A stretch of 64,000 bases of DNA from the NCBI GenBank assembly GCA_022649305.1, contig JALCNW010000001.1:1-64000 (forward strand), written 5' to 3'. Position numbers and translations under genes: made by a program. This DNA is from Enterobacter sp. Lineage in GTDB: Bacteria; Pseudomonadota; Gammaproteobacteria; Enterobacterales; Enterobacteriaceae. The first letter of the stretch is position 1; every line of letters begins with the position of its first letter. The notes beneath the pieces were generated by a model, which was not told where the DNA came from, searched no databases, and worked only from the letters and a program-made list of their open reading frames with translations. Shown here piece by piece: positions 19,470-28,863 of the stretch.

Positions 19470-19934
19470 TCAACGCAGATGATGCACCACCTGATTACTG
19501 CTACCGCGCCAGATAAGCGCCGGGTCTTTTAAATCCTGCACGAATTTTCCGTCGATCAGCACGTTTATCAGACTCACCACTTCCCTCTGCGCGGCGTTCA
19601 GCTCGTCGAGCTTATAGCCGGTCCACACCCAGATATCCTTGCCTTCACACTCCTGGCGAATGCGTTTTACCAGCTTGAGAATATCCGCCACGTTCTGCGG
19701 ATGGAGCGGGTCGCCGCCGGAGAGAGTGATCCCTTGACGGTGAATGCGCGTGTCGTTCAGATCGTTGATGATCTTGTCTTCCATCTCAGCGGTAAACGGC
19801 TCGCCGGAGTTTACTCGCCAGGTGCTTTTGTTGTAACAGCCGGGGCATTCGTGAACGCAGCCAGAGACAAACAGAGTGCAGCGGGTGCCGGGACCGTTGA
19901 CGATGTCGACGGGGTAATACTGGTGAAAATTCAT
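19470..19934 (-). CDS. nrdG: Anaerobic ribonucleoside-triphosphate reductase activating protein
   Basis: 154 aa from MNFHQYYPVDIVNGPGTRCTLFVSGCVHECPGCYNKSTW (radical SAM CxxxCxxC-type cluster). Confidence 0.94.
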   Translation of the reverse strand: MNFHQYYPVDIVNGPGTRCTLFVSGCVHECPGCYNKSTWRVNSGEPFTAEMEDKIINDLNDTRIHRQGITLSGGDPLHPQNVADILKLVKRIRQECEGKDIWVWTGYKLDELNAAQREVVSLINVLIDGKFVQDLKDPALIWRGSSNQVVHHLR

Positions 19935-20010
19935 TTTCGCTTCCCAATTGACGCCATGACTGCGTTGGCTGCACTCGCTCACCCTAACCAACTGCTCGGT
20001 GCGGTCTTTT

Positions 20011-20047
20011 CTCCCTCGCCCCTTTGGGGAGAGGGCCGGGGTGAGGG
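20011..20047. repeat. Palindromic intergenic repeat between nrdD and nrdG
   Basis: CTCCCTCGCCCCTTTGGGGAGAGGGCCGGGGTGAGGGG, abuts the nrdD stop. Confidence 0.75.
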
Positions 20048-20048
20048 G

Positions 20049-22187
20049 TTAGCCGATCTGCCCATTCCCCAAATGCTTCACGCGGCGCTTCACTTCTTCC
20101 TGCTTGCCGGCGTTGAACGGACGCGCATCCGGGCTGCCAAGATAACCGCATACGCGGCGAGTCACGGAGACGCGCGCGGCGTCGTGGTTACCGCATTTCG
20201 GGCAGGTGAAGCCTTTGCTGGTGCACTCAAACTCGCCGGTAAAGCCACACTCGTAGCACTCGTCAATCGGGGTGTTGGTTCCGTAATACGGCACGTGCTG
20301 ATAGCTATAATCCCACACGTCTTCCAGCGCCTTCAGGTTGTGCTGGATGTTCGGGTACTCGCCGTAACAGATGAAGCCGCCGCTTGCGACCGGCGGATAG
20401 GCCGCTTCAAAGTCGATCTTGTCGTACGGATTCACCTTTTTCTCGACGTCGAGGTGGAAGCTGTTGGTGTAATACCCTTTGTCAGTTACGCCGTTCACTA
20501 CGCCAAACTCGGCGGTATCCAGACGGCAGAAGCGGTCGCACAGGTTTTCGCTTGGCGTGCTGTACAGGCTAAAGCCGTAGCCGGTTTCGTCTTTCCACAG
20601 ATCGACCGCATCGCGCAGACGCTGAACAATAGCCACGCCTTTTGCGCGCAGCGCTTCGCTGTCGTACACGTGCTGGTCGCCGAACAGTGCATTAATGGTT
20701 TCGTGGATGCCGATATAGCCCAGCGAAATGGACGCGCGGCCATTTTTAAAGATTTCCGAAACGTCATCGTCCGCTTTCAGACGTACGCCGCAGGCCCCTT
20801 CCATATACAGGATCGGTGCCACGCGCGCTTTCACACCTTCCAGACGCGCGATGCGGGTCATCAGCGCTTTACGCGCCAGTAACAGGCGCTCGTCCAGCAG
20901 CGTCCAGAACGCGGCTTCATCGCCTTTCGCTTCTAGCGCGATGCGCGGCAGGTTAAGGCTGATCACGCCCAGGTTGTTACGCCCGTCGTGGATTTGCTCG
21001 CCGTTTTCATCTTCATACACGCCAAGGAAGCTGCGGCAGCCCATCGGGGTTTTGAACGAACCGGTGACTTTCACCACCTGGTCATAGTTCAGAATGTCCG
21101 GATACATGCGCTTGCTCGCGCATTCCAGCGCCAGCTGCTTGATGTCGTAGTTCGCGTCGCCTGACTTGTGGTTCAGCCCGTCGCGGATGGCAAATACCAG
21201 TTTCGGGAACACGGCGGTTTTGCGGTTTTTGCCCAGACCGGAAATGCGGTTACGCAGAATAGACTGCTGAATCAGACGCGATTCCCAACTGGTGCCCAGA
21301 CCAAAACCAAAGGTCACAAACGGCGTTTGACCGTTGGCGGTGTGCAGCGTGTTCACTTCATATTCCAGTGACTGGAAGGCGTCGTAGCACTCTTTTTCGG
21401 TGCGGGAACGGGCGTACTCGTCCGCATTTGGGATCTGCCACTCTTGCGCCACCTTACGATGCTTGTTGAAGCTCTCGGTCACGAACGGGGCCAGCACTTC
21501 GTCGATGCGGTTGATGGTGGTGCCACCGTAAATATGGCTGGCGACCTGCGCAATAATTTGCGCGGTCACCGCCGTGGCGGTGGAGATGGATTTCGGCGGT
21601 TCAATCTCGGCGTTACCCATTTTAAAGCCGTGGGTCAGCATGCCCTTCAGGTCGATCAGCATGCAGTTGAACATAGGGAAGAACGGCGAATAGTCGAGAT
21701 CGTGATAGTGGATCTCACCCCGTTCGTGCGCCTGTACCACGTCGCGCGGCAGCAGGTGCTGACGGGCATAGTGTTTCGCCACAATACCGGCCAGCAGGTC
21801 GCGCTGGGTAGGGATCACCTTACTGTCTTTGTTAGCGTTTTCGTTTAGCAACGCTGAGTTAGTTTGCTCGACCAGACCGCGAATTTCCTGGTTCAGGCGG
21901 CCGCGTTTTTCACGCTGGATGTCACGGTCGTGACGATACTCAATGTAGGCACGCGCCAGCTGCTTGTACGGCCCGGACATCAGCTGGTTTTCGACCGCAG
22001 TCTGGATATCGTTAATATCCACCTGACCACGCTCGTTCATCTGGTTACAGACGATTTCTGCGACGGTGGCGCAGTAATCTGCGTCATCGACTCCCGCTGC
22101 TTTAGCTGCACGCAAAATAGCTTCTTTGATGCGCTCTGACTTAAATGGCACTTTGCAGCCATCTCGTTTCATCACATGCGGTGTCAT
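20049..22187 (-). CDS. nrdD: Anaerobic ribonucleoside-triphosphate reductase
   Basis: 712 aa from MTPHVMKRDGCKVPFKSERI; C-terminal CYECGF...CPKCGN zinc site and RRVCGYLG glycyl-radical motif. Confidence 0.95.
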   Translation of the reverse strand: MTPHVMKRDGCKVPFKSERIKEAILRAAKAAGVDDADYCATVAEIVCNQMNERGQVDINDIQTAVENQLMSGPYKQLARAYIEYRHDRDIQREKRGRLNQEIRGLVEQTNSALLNENANKDSKVIPTQRDLLAGIVAKHYARQHLLPRDVVQAHERGEIHYHDLDYSPFFPMFNCMLIDLKGMLTHGFKMGNAEIEPPKSISTATAVTAQIIAQVASHIYGGTTINRIDEVLAPFVTESFNKHRKVAQEWQIPNADEYARSRTEKECYDAFQSLEYEVNTLHTANGQTPFVTFGFGLGTSWESRLIQQSILRNRISGLGKNRKTAVFPKLVFAIRDGLNHKSGDANYDIKQLALECASKRMYPDILNYDQVVKVTGSFKTPMGCRSFLGVYEDENGEQIHDGRNNLGVISLNLPRIALEAKGDEAAFWTLLDERLLLARKALMTRIARLEGVKARVAPILYMEGACGVRLKADDDVSEIFKNGRASISLGYIGIHETINALFGDQHVYDSEALRAKGVAIVQRLRDAVDLWKDETGYGFSLYSTPSENLCDRFCRLDTAEFGVVNGVTDKGYYTNSFHLDVEKKVNPYDKIDFEAAYPPVASGGFICYGEYPNIQHNLKALEDVWDYSYQHVPYYGTNTPIDECYECGFTGEFECTSKGFTCPKCGNHDAARVSVTRRVCGYLGSPDARPFNAGKQEEVKRRVKHLGNGQIG

Positions 22188-22343
22188 GATCACTCCATTA
22201 AAAACAGGTTATCCACAGAGGCGAGGAAACATGCACTGTGCAGATTTGCAGACAGCCCAGTCACTTCCCTCATTTTCGACCCTTGTTATCCACAATTCCG
22301 GCCAGCGTCAACGCCGTTGTCTTGTTGGAATAGTAGACGATAA

Positions 22344-22400
22344 ATACAACATGTAGGGTCGGCGTGCATTTTAAGTTCTATATGTAGTGATTTGCATCAA
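22344..22400 (-). promoter_or_regulatory. Putative nrdDG regulatory region: two ATGTAG-containing NrdR-like boxes plus FNR-like box
   Basis: ACAACATGTAG and CTATATGTAG, 31 bp apart; GTGAT-TTGC-ATCAA FNR-like site at 22387-22400. Confidence 0.5.
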
Positions 22401-22553
22401 ACATGTTTACGCTTTTCTTGATTCAGAACAAAGTAAAAGGACGAGAGTACAAACGGCGGGCATTACAGCGTTTGTAAAAAATAGCGGGAAAAATCTGATT
22501 AATTATTCAACAAAAACAGGCGCTCAGCACCGTGCATGCTGAGCGCCTGACCC

Positions 22554-23126
22554 TTAACTCACCCCGCAGGCCCAGCTTAGCCCGGCCTGGAGAAAGGCGA
22601 CAGCTGCAACAATGCCCAGCACAGCGGGAATCAACACGGAGCGAGCGGGCTCAGCATCCTTTTTCGGCGGTTCTTCATGGCGCAGTGCAGACATTGCCTC
22701 GTCGTAGCTGCGCGCGGCCAGAAGCTGATTACGCACACGATCGTCAGTGAGTGAACTGGTGAGCTGCGTCAGCAACTGCATATGCGTACTACCTGCCTCC
22801 GCAGGTGGAATAGCGAGCAGGAAAACCATCCTGACCGGTTCGTCTCCTTCCAGCCCTGGCCAGAGAATCGGATCGTCAAAAAGTGCCATGCAAAACGCCG
22901 CCTGAAGTACCGCCTCTGTTTTACCGTGCGGGACGGCCAGCGCTTCGCCAAGTGCGGTAGGACCTTCAGTTTCGCGTTGTAAAACGCTCTGGATAAACGC
23001 GTCTTTATCGTTAACGATGTTTCGCCTGACAAGCGGTTCGGATAGCCACCGGATCAGCGCTTCAGGAGAACGGCAGGGTGGATTGATAAATACCAGGTCG
23101 GGATGCGTGAGTGCGAGTAGGTTCAT
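22554..23126 (-). CDS. PTS fructose/mannitol-type EIIA protein with C-terminal hydrophobic tail
   Basis: EIIA motif ALGEALAVPHGKTEAV; tail SVLIPAVLGIVAAVAFLQAGLSWACGVS looks like a TM helix. Confidence 0.8.
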   Translation of the reverse strand: MNLLALTHPDLVFINPPCRSPEALIRWLSEPLVRRNIVNDKDAFIQSVLQRETEGPTALGEALAVPHGKTEAVLQAAFCMALFDDPILWPGLEGDEPVRMVFLLAIPPAEAGSTHMQLLTQLTSSLTDDRVRNQLLAARSYDEAMSALRHEEPPKKDAEPARSVLIPAVLGIVAAVAFLQAGLSWACGVS

Positions 23127-23127
23127 C

Positions 23128-25725
23128 TTAAGCCTCAATCAAAAAATCGCAGGTCGCGGAAGGGGCGATCATCGTCACTGACGGCACGCGCGCTTCCAGA
23201 TAATTAATCTGGGGAAGACCTGCCAGGTTTGCCGGGACGGGAGCTGGCTGCATTCCGGCGTTAAACACACGAGCGATAGTGCCCGACGAGAGTTGAGCAT
23301 GGGGCAGGGCAGAAAGGACGAGCGGTTCGGGTAAAGCGAATAACGAGAATTCAGTCGGGAGCGTGCGGTCGGAAAGGGGTAATGAAAAACGCTCAAGACG
23401 ATGATCGAGGGTATGCAGCGTCTGCCGCTGATAGGTGAAAGGTTGTCCTGTAGCCTGATTTTCCAGCTGGCGTAGCGTCAGAGGGTCCGCATTGTTAGCC
23501 AGTGCGACGGTGAATGAAAAGTGCAGTGGCTTTAGCAACTGTGCATCCGGTGTGTGGACTACCGTATTGTTAATGCCAGATGCCCGGCCCGGTCGCCAGG
23601 CCAGGTCGCTGCGTCCCAACACGCCCGTCGATTTAAATAACGTTAAGGCAATGGCTGCCGGTTCGCTCCCCACAATCTGAAACTCTTTCATCCCACGGCT
23701 ATTCACCACCAGCGCTTTGCCCGATTCCGCAATGGCAATAATCCCCTCGCTGGTTTCAATGTCCACGGGCATCTCGCGATAGCGTTCCTGCCAGTTTTGC
23801 TCCTCATACCCCGTCTGGCGATGGATGATCGAGAAGGGCTGTGAGGCGATGGAGCGATCGGTGCAAATATCACTGTTGATCAGTAAACGTAGCCGGTGAT
23901 CGCAGTGGCTATTTTCCAGCGCGCTATCCACGTACAGGTTTGGATCGTCTGAACGCAACTCGCATACCAGACGGATCAAGAGTGGTTTGCGAGTCTTATT
24001 CCTGCGTCCAGAGAGATCCTGCGGCAGAGACATGACCGCCTCAATTGTCATCGTCTGACAAAGCGGTGTTTTCTGACACTCGATGAGAGTGAAATGTGCG
24101 CAGCGCGTCGGTTCATCGCCCGCGAGCGGCGAGAAATCATAGCTGTCGCCAGCATCTGCGCAGTCTTCGAGGCTAAATAAAGACGTGATGCGCCTGCTGC
24201 TGCATTTGTCTTCAAGAACAAGCGCACCGGCCTCCAGCGTCAGTCGAAAAGCAGAATTCTCTATCCCTTGCCCCTTCACGCCCTCTCTCTGTTCGATTGG
24301 GGCGGCGCTTTCTTCAACCTTAACGGTGATATAGCCGACCGACGGCACAACGGGCGTCTGCAACGCCACCTGCCAACGAAAATAAGGCGGAAGGCGCGTT
24401 TCACATTCTCCCTCAGAGGTCAGGGATATAGCCGTTCCACCGGGTAATATCTCTTTATCCAGTACGTCGAAAGGTATCGGCTGTCCACGATGTGTCAGGG
24501 AGATATTTTCAGTGCGGCTATACAAGGTGGCTTTCACCACGCGGCAGGTCGGGATCGCCAGCGGATTGAAAATCAGCAGCTCGCCCTCCTGACAGCAGGC
24601 GGTAGACAGGGTTTTCACCACCAGATTCCACAGGCTGTGACACAGTTGCTCGGTTTGTTCCAGACGATGAAGAATGTCACGATTAGTGGCATCGCTGTTG
24701 CAGCCGCCTATGGAGTCGTGGGCATGGCTTCGCAGCAGCTTCTTCCAGAGGGTATCGACCAGAGACAGGTTGACCGCAATGCCCTGATGGCGCGCCATTG
24801 CGATAGTGGGTTCCAACTGCCGCAGGATGAATTGCTCAATGTCGTAATTTTTCTTTTTAATGTCGTAGCGTACTGAGCCGATCGTTTTGTGAATTCGGGT
24901 GTATCGCGGTGATTTCAGCTCGCCCTCAAATAATTCAAATTGTTCATGCTTAGCGCGCAGGATGCTGACGTAGTGCTCAAGCGAGCTTATGACGTAGTTA
25001 TCCTGCGTAGGGGAATGCATGCTGGCGACCTTCAGGATGTCTGGCAGCGTAGGGTCGATGCTGACCTGATCGCCACCGCAGGGCAGGAGCAGGTCATCGA
25101 TACCCGCCCGGGAACGCAGTAGATCCACCATCGGGAAGATTTTACCGTGCAGATGGCTGGCTTCTGAACGGATGTTTTTGGCCGCGCCATAGCCCAGCGC
25201 CATTGCACAGGCGATGATGGTTGCCCCTGACGGCGCGCGCCAGCGGAACTGGCTCTGTTTAGCCTGTCGGTCGTGGTCGATGCCGCGCCAGAAAACGATG
25301 TTGTCGATATTACAGCCCTGCAAAATCGTGGGCATCTGCGCGTTGTGGCCGAAAGTATCCGGCAGATAGCCGACCTGCATGGCATGTCCAAGCGTTCGGG
25401 CCGCGAAGATACCGTACTTGAGGTTGCGGATAATCGATTCGCCGTGAACGTTGTAGGTATCCGTCTGGGTATACCACGGCCCGACAAACACCCTTTTCTC
25501 GCGCACCAGTTTTTCCAACCGCGAGCGGTAACCGGGATTAATGGCGAGAAAGTCATCCACTACCGCCATCTGTCCGTCAAGGTGATAGCAATGCCAGATC
25601 GGGTCCTGCTCCAGCGTGTCGATGACGTTCGCAAAGTTATATGACGCCAGCACCATGCTGTCCTGGCGGGTGAAATACCACTCCTGATCCCAATGCGTAT
25701 GGGCGATAACGTGGATCTGACTCAT
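23128..25725 (-). CDS. Glycoside hydrolase family 38 alpha-mannosidase (MngB-like)
   Basis: N-terminus MSQIHVIAHTHWDQEWYFT, GYLPDTFGHNAQMPTILQ, SHAHDSIGGCNSD; about 865 aa. Confidence 0.9.
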   Translation of the reverse strand: MSQIHVIAHTHWDQEWYFTRQDSMVLASYNFANVIDTLEQDPIWHCYHLDGQMAVVDDFLAINPGYRSRLEKLVREKRVFVGPWYTQTDTYNVHGESIIRNLKYGIFAARTLGHAMQVGYLPDTFGHNAQMPTILQGCNIDNIVFWRGIDHDRQAKQSQFRWRAPSGATIIACAMALGYGAAKNIRSEASHLHGKIFPMVDLLRSRAGIDDLLLPCGGDQVSIDPTLPDILKVASMHSPTQDNYVISSLEHYVSILRAKHEQFELFEGELKSPRYTRIHKTIGSVRYDIKKKNYDIEQFILRQLEPTIAMARHQGIAVNLSLVDTLWKKLLRSHAHDSIGGCNSDATNRDILHRLEQTEQLCHSLWNLVVKTLSTACCQEGELLIFNPLAIPTCRVVKATLYSRTENISLTHRGQPIPFDVLDKEILPGGTAISLTSEGECETRLPPYFRWQVALQTPVVPSVGYITVKVEESAAPIEQREGVKGQGIENSAFRLTLEAGALVLEDKCSSRRITSLFSLEDCADAGDSYDFSPLAGDEPTRCAHFTLIECQKTPLCQTMTIEAVMSLPQDLSGRRNKTRKPLLIRLVCELRSDDPNLYVDSALENSHCDHRLRLLINSDICTDRSIASQPFSIIHRQTGYEEQNWQERYREMPVDIETSEGIIAIAESGKALVVNSRGMKEFQIVGSEPAAIALTLFKSTGVLGRSDLAWRPGRASGINNTVVHTPDAQLLKPLHFSFTVALANNADPLTLRQLENQATGQPFTYQRQTLHTLDHRLERFSLPLSDRTLPTEFSLFALPEPLVLSALPHAQLSSGTIARVFNAGMQPAPVPANLAGLPQINYLEARVPSVTMIAPSATCDFLIEA

Positions 25726-25735
25726 GGTACGTCCC

Positions 25736-27133
25736 TCACAGATTGTTCTTTGGACTGACATAGAGAACGCCTAGTGCGCAAATCAGGGCACCAATAAAGA
25801 CGCTCAGCATGTACCCCGTCACGTTGGTTGCCAGCGGCCAGCCCCAGATGGCCGGCAGGGGGAGCGTCTGCTTCACGCCGAGGGCAATGGCGACCAGCGC
25901 ACCGGAGACCGCACCTGTCATGAAAACGGGGATCAGACGTGGGTTTTTCAGGATGAAGGGGATTGCGCCCTCTGAAATACCGATAAAACCCAGCAGTAAC
26001 GAGGTACTGCCAACGGTTTTCTCTTCCTGGCTGAACACATCCGGTAGACCAAAGCGACCGTTGAGGAACGCGGCGAGGCCGACACCAACAGAAGGGATGA
26101 CGATAGATAATTCTCGGGCGGTTAAATCAAACGTCTCGCTCATGCCATTCAGCCCAAGCGCAACCGACCCTGCTGCCTTGTTGACGGGGCCGCCCAGGTC
26201 GAATGCGGTGCCCGCAGCGATCATTGCCGAATAGAATCCCCGTCCGGTGTCACCCGCCGAGGTGAAAAAGACCACCATCAGCTGGTTAAGTGAGCCAAAA
26301 ATAGGGTTAATCAGATATTCCATCACCATCACCAATGTAATGCCGGTGATCAGCGGAACGACCAGCATGGTCTTGATGGTGGTGAGCTGCTGGCGGACGT
26401 GAATCGAATCATTCAGCCAGCGCACCAGGTAGCCGACAAAAAAGCCAATCCCAATCGCGCCGAAAAAGCCGGAGGGCATAAAGCTTTCGATATCAAAGAA
26501 GCGTTTGTAGACCTCGTCTGACATGATCCCGCCGATAAGTCCAGGGATCAGCGCCGGTTTTCCGGCAATGGAAAAGGCCAGGTACATGGCGAAGACGGGA
26601 TACATGAACTTTATGGTCATAAAGCCCACTTTATCCAGCACGCTGAACGGCGAATGCTCAATGTTAATAAACTGCCCGGTGATTTTGGCCGTCGCCATCA
26701 TCAGCCCGCCCATGACCACGACCGGTAACATATAGCTGATTGCCGCCATGATGTGGCCAATAAAAGTGTGGTAAGCCGAGCGCGGGATCTCTTCTTCGTC
26801 TGCTATCGAGGTGACGTTTTTTTCCATTGCCAGCGCCTGACGCAGGTAGCGATCGGTATTTTTGATAAGCTCCTGAGTGCGAATCTTAAGGTGGGGAAGG
26901 TTATCGAAACGCTCCGCGTCCTGAATGGGAACGTCGGTCGCAAGGATAATCGCCGTAGCAGAGGCGATATCCTGCCGGGTTAACCGGTTTTTAACGCCGT
27001 CGCTTCCCTGCGTTTCGACTTTTACCTCAATATTATGCTCTTCAGCCCATGCGATAATTTTACTCGCCGCCATAAATGTGTGTGCAATTCCTGTTGGACA
27101 GGCCGTTACAGCGATAATTTTTTGTTTCATCAT
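25736..27133 (-). CDS. PTS fructose-family EIIBC component
   Basis: EIIB ITAVTACPTGIAHTFMAA-type P-loop followed by an EIIC membrane domain (FDLGGPVNKAA; GISEGAIPF). Confidence 0.9.
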   Translation of the reverse strand: MMKQKIIAVTACPTGIAHTFMAASKIIAWAEEHNIEVKVETQGSDGVKNRLTRQDIASATAIILATDVPIQDAERFDNLPHLKIRTQELIKNTDRYLRQALAMEKNVTSIADEEEIPRSAYHTFIGHIMAAISYMLPVVVMGGLMMATAKITGQFINIEHSPFSVLDKVGFMTIKFMYPVFAMYLAFSIAGKPALIPGLIGGIMSDEVYKRFFDIESFMPSGFFGAIGIGFFVGYLVRWLNDSIHVRQQLTTIKTMLVVPLITGITLVMVMEYLINPIFGSLNQLMVVFFTSAGDTGRGFYSAMIAAGTAFDLGGPVNKAAGSVALGLNGMSETFDLTARELSIVIPSVGVGLAAFLNGRFGLPDVFSQEEKTVGSTSLLLGFIGISEGAIPFILKNPRLIPVFMTGAVSGALVAIALGVKQTLPLPAIWGWPLATNVTGYMLSVFIGALICALGVLYVSPKNNL

Positions 27134-27214
27134 TGTAATATTTCCCTGGGTGTGCGAATGCCGGAAGTATAATGGGAACCAAAGGCCATTTTTAATGTTT
27201 GCTAATACTAATTA

Positions 27215-27228
27215 CGTATCGTGATACG
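27215..27228. promoter_or_regulatory. Candidate RpiR-family operator in the divergent promoter
   Basis: CGTATC-GT-GATACG perfect inverted repeat between divergent EIIBC and RpiR genes. Confidence 0.5.
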
Positions 27229-27312
27229 CCATGTTGCAATATGTGAAGCGTCTTCCAGAGACTATTTCTCTGTTCTGTTAATATTGCGCTGTGTTTTAAC
27301 AGGGCGTAAAAG

Positions 27313-27972
27313 ATGAATTCATTTCAGGGAAGTGAACGTTTGATATTTGAATACATTCAGTATCATGCTCATAATATTTCTAATATATCGGCAAAAGAGA
27401 TTGCGCGAGATACCTTTACGACCACGACATCCGTTAATCGTGTTTGTAAAAAGATGGGCTATAACAGCTATACCGAACTTCGTTATCGATTTTTGCGCGA
27501 TCATTTTACGCCTGTTCCTACTGAACCTGGCGTTGGACCGCAGGCGGACGACATCATGACTGATGTGTCCAGGTTACTTATCCAATCGAGCCATATCTAT
27601 CTGTATGCACGCGGCGCGTCGCTCACCAGCCTGAACTACCTGTCGCGTTTTTTATCACTGGCGAGCCTGCCACATCTTATTCTGAATGATATGCATCAGC
27701 TGACCCGGGTCTCGAAAGGGACTCTCGTGCTAATCAGTAAATCCGGCGAGACGCAGTCACTCATTGAAATGGCGCGTAACGCCCTGCGTAAGGGGCTCAA
27801 GATTATTGCGATTACGCGTCAGGGGTCGACGCTGGCCGCACTGTCTACCCTGTGTTGGCCGTTGTCGATTGATATCAACGCGGTATCGTTATATCAGCGA
27901 GAGGGGCAACTGGAGCTATTAAGCGCCGTAGATCGTATCGGCTGCAGGCTTCTGCAGCACGATACGGAGTAG
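27313..27972 (+). CDS. MurR/RpiR family transcriptional regulator
   Basis: 219 aa; N-terminal HTH (ISAKEIARDTFTTTTSVNRVCKKMGYNSYTELRYRF), SIS domain (LISKSGETQSLIEMARNA). Confidence 0.88.
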   Translation: MNSFQGSERLIFEYIQYHAHNISNISAKEIARDTFTTTTSVNRVCKKMGYNSYTELRYRFLRDHFTPVPTEPGVGPQADDIMTDVSRLLIQSSHIYLYARGASLTSLNYLSRFLSLASLPHLILNDMHQLTRVSKGTLVLISKSGETQSLIEMARNALRKGLKIIAITRQGSTLAALSTLCWPLSIDINAVSLYQREGQLELLSAVDRIGCRLLQHDTE

Positions 27973-27980
27973 GTCAACGG

Positions 27981-28727
27981 TCAGAGTTGCTTCACAATGC
28001 CCAGACGTACGGCGTAATCATTTTCATGATTACCATCCTGAGTGATATACGTTTTATCCAGTGAAACCAGTTCGACGTATGGCGTCCAGCCGTCGTCGAG
28101 CTTGTAGTTAAACGCGAGGGTGTGCTCCCAGTAGGTATCATCTCCGGTGCCCTGATCGACATTATCCTGCCAGCGGAAGCGCGGGTTATAGGACATGCCG
28201 AATTTCCCTATGTTATAAGCCAGCCACAGGTCGAACTGATGTGACTCCCGCCGGGTGTAACCGTTGCCGTCTAACATTCTGTCGCTATGCTCATCGTTAA
28301 CGGTGTTATAGCGATAGCGGGCGGACATATTCAGCCCATTATCGAACGCTTTCCAACCCTGAATGAAGGGGCGGTAATGGGTATTGCTGGCCGTAAAGAC
28401 GGTCACCATCCCTGGTGCAACGGCGAAACCGTCTCCGAGATCAAAGCGCCAGCGCGTTTCGATTTCCTGCGCCGCCTCCGTTAATCCTTTTTCGTCGGGG
28501 TTATATCTGTCGGTATCACCAAAAAAAGTGTCGTTATGGTTTTGCGCCGCTTCGACGGAGAAGTAAAAACCGTTATTAGCCTGATGCATCATCTTAATAC
28601 GAGAGTCATTAACATCCGAGCGCGTATTATGACCAAAGCGCAGGTCGACGGATGTACTTCCGCACCATCCCTGCGCGCTTAATAATAATGTGCTAATACA
28701 TGTTGCTTTAATAATTGTGATTTTCAT
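27981..28727 (-). CDS. KdgM/NanC-family oligosaccharide-specific outer-membrane porin
   Basis: 248 aa; signal peptide; SVDLRFGHNTRSDVNDSRIKMMHQANNGFYFSVEAAQN; C-terminal beta-barrel YAVRLGIVKQL. Confidence 0.85.
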   Translation of the reverse strand: MKITIIKATCISTLLLSAQGWCGSTSVDLRFGHNTRSDVNDSRIKMMHQANNGFYFSVEAAQNHNDTFFGDTDRYNPDEKGLTEAAQEIETRWRFDLGDGFAVAPGMVTVFTASNTHYRPFIQGWKAFDNGLNMSARYRYNTVNDEHSDRMLDGNGYTRRESHQFDLWLAYNIGKFGMSYNPRFRWQDNVDQGTGDDTYWEHTLAFNYKLDDGWTPYVELVSLDKTYITQDGNHENDYAVRLGIVKQL

Positions 28728-28810
28728 AATGTCCTGCCGAGGTTATTTAAAGGGCAGGGCTATTCTTATTTTGGCACGTCACGATGTAAAAGTTATCGTC
28801 GTACATTTTG

Positions 28811-28824
28811 CGTATCGCTAAACG
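28811..28824. promoter_or_regulatory. Second copy of candidate RpiR operator, upstream of the porin gene
   Basis: CGTATCGCTAAACG matches 11/14 of CGTATCGTGATACG. Confidence 0.4.
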
Positions 28825-28825
28825 T

Positions 28826-28856
28826 AAAAAAAAAGAGATACAGCATGCTGTATCTC
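28826..28856 (-). terminator. Rho-independent terminator of the tre operon
   Basis: GAGATACAGCATGCTGTATCTC perfect palindrome followed on - strand by a T run. Confidence 0.85.
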
Positions 28857-28863
28857 CTGAAGT

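Noticed and set aside
19701-20882. 393-aa ORF on + strand
   Set aside because: Antisense to nrdG/nrdD, with no recognisable domain
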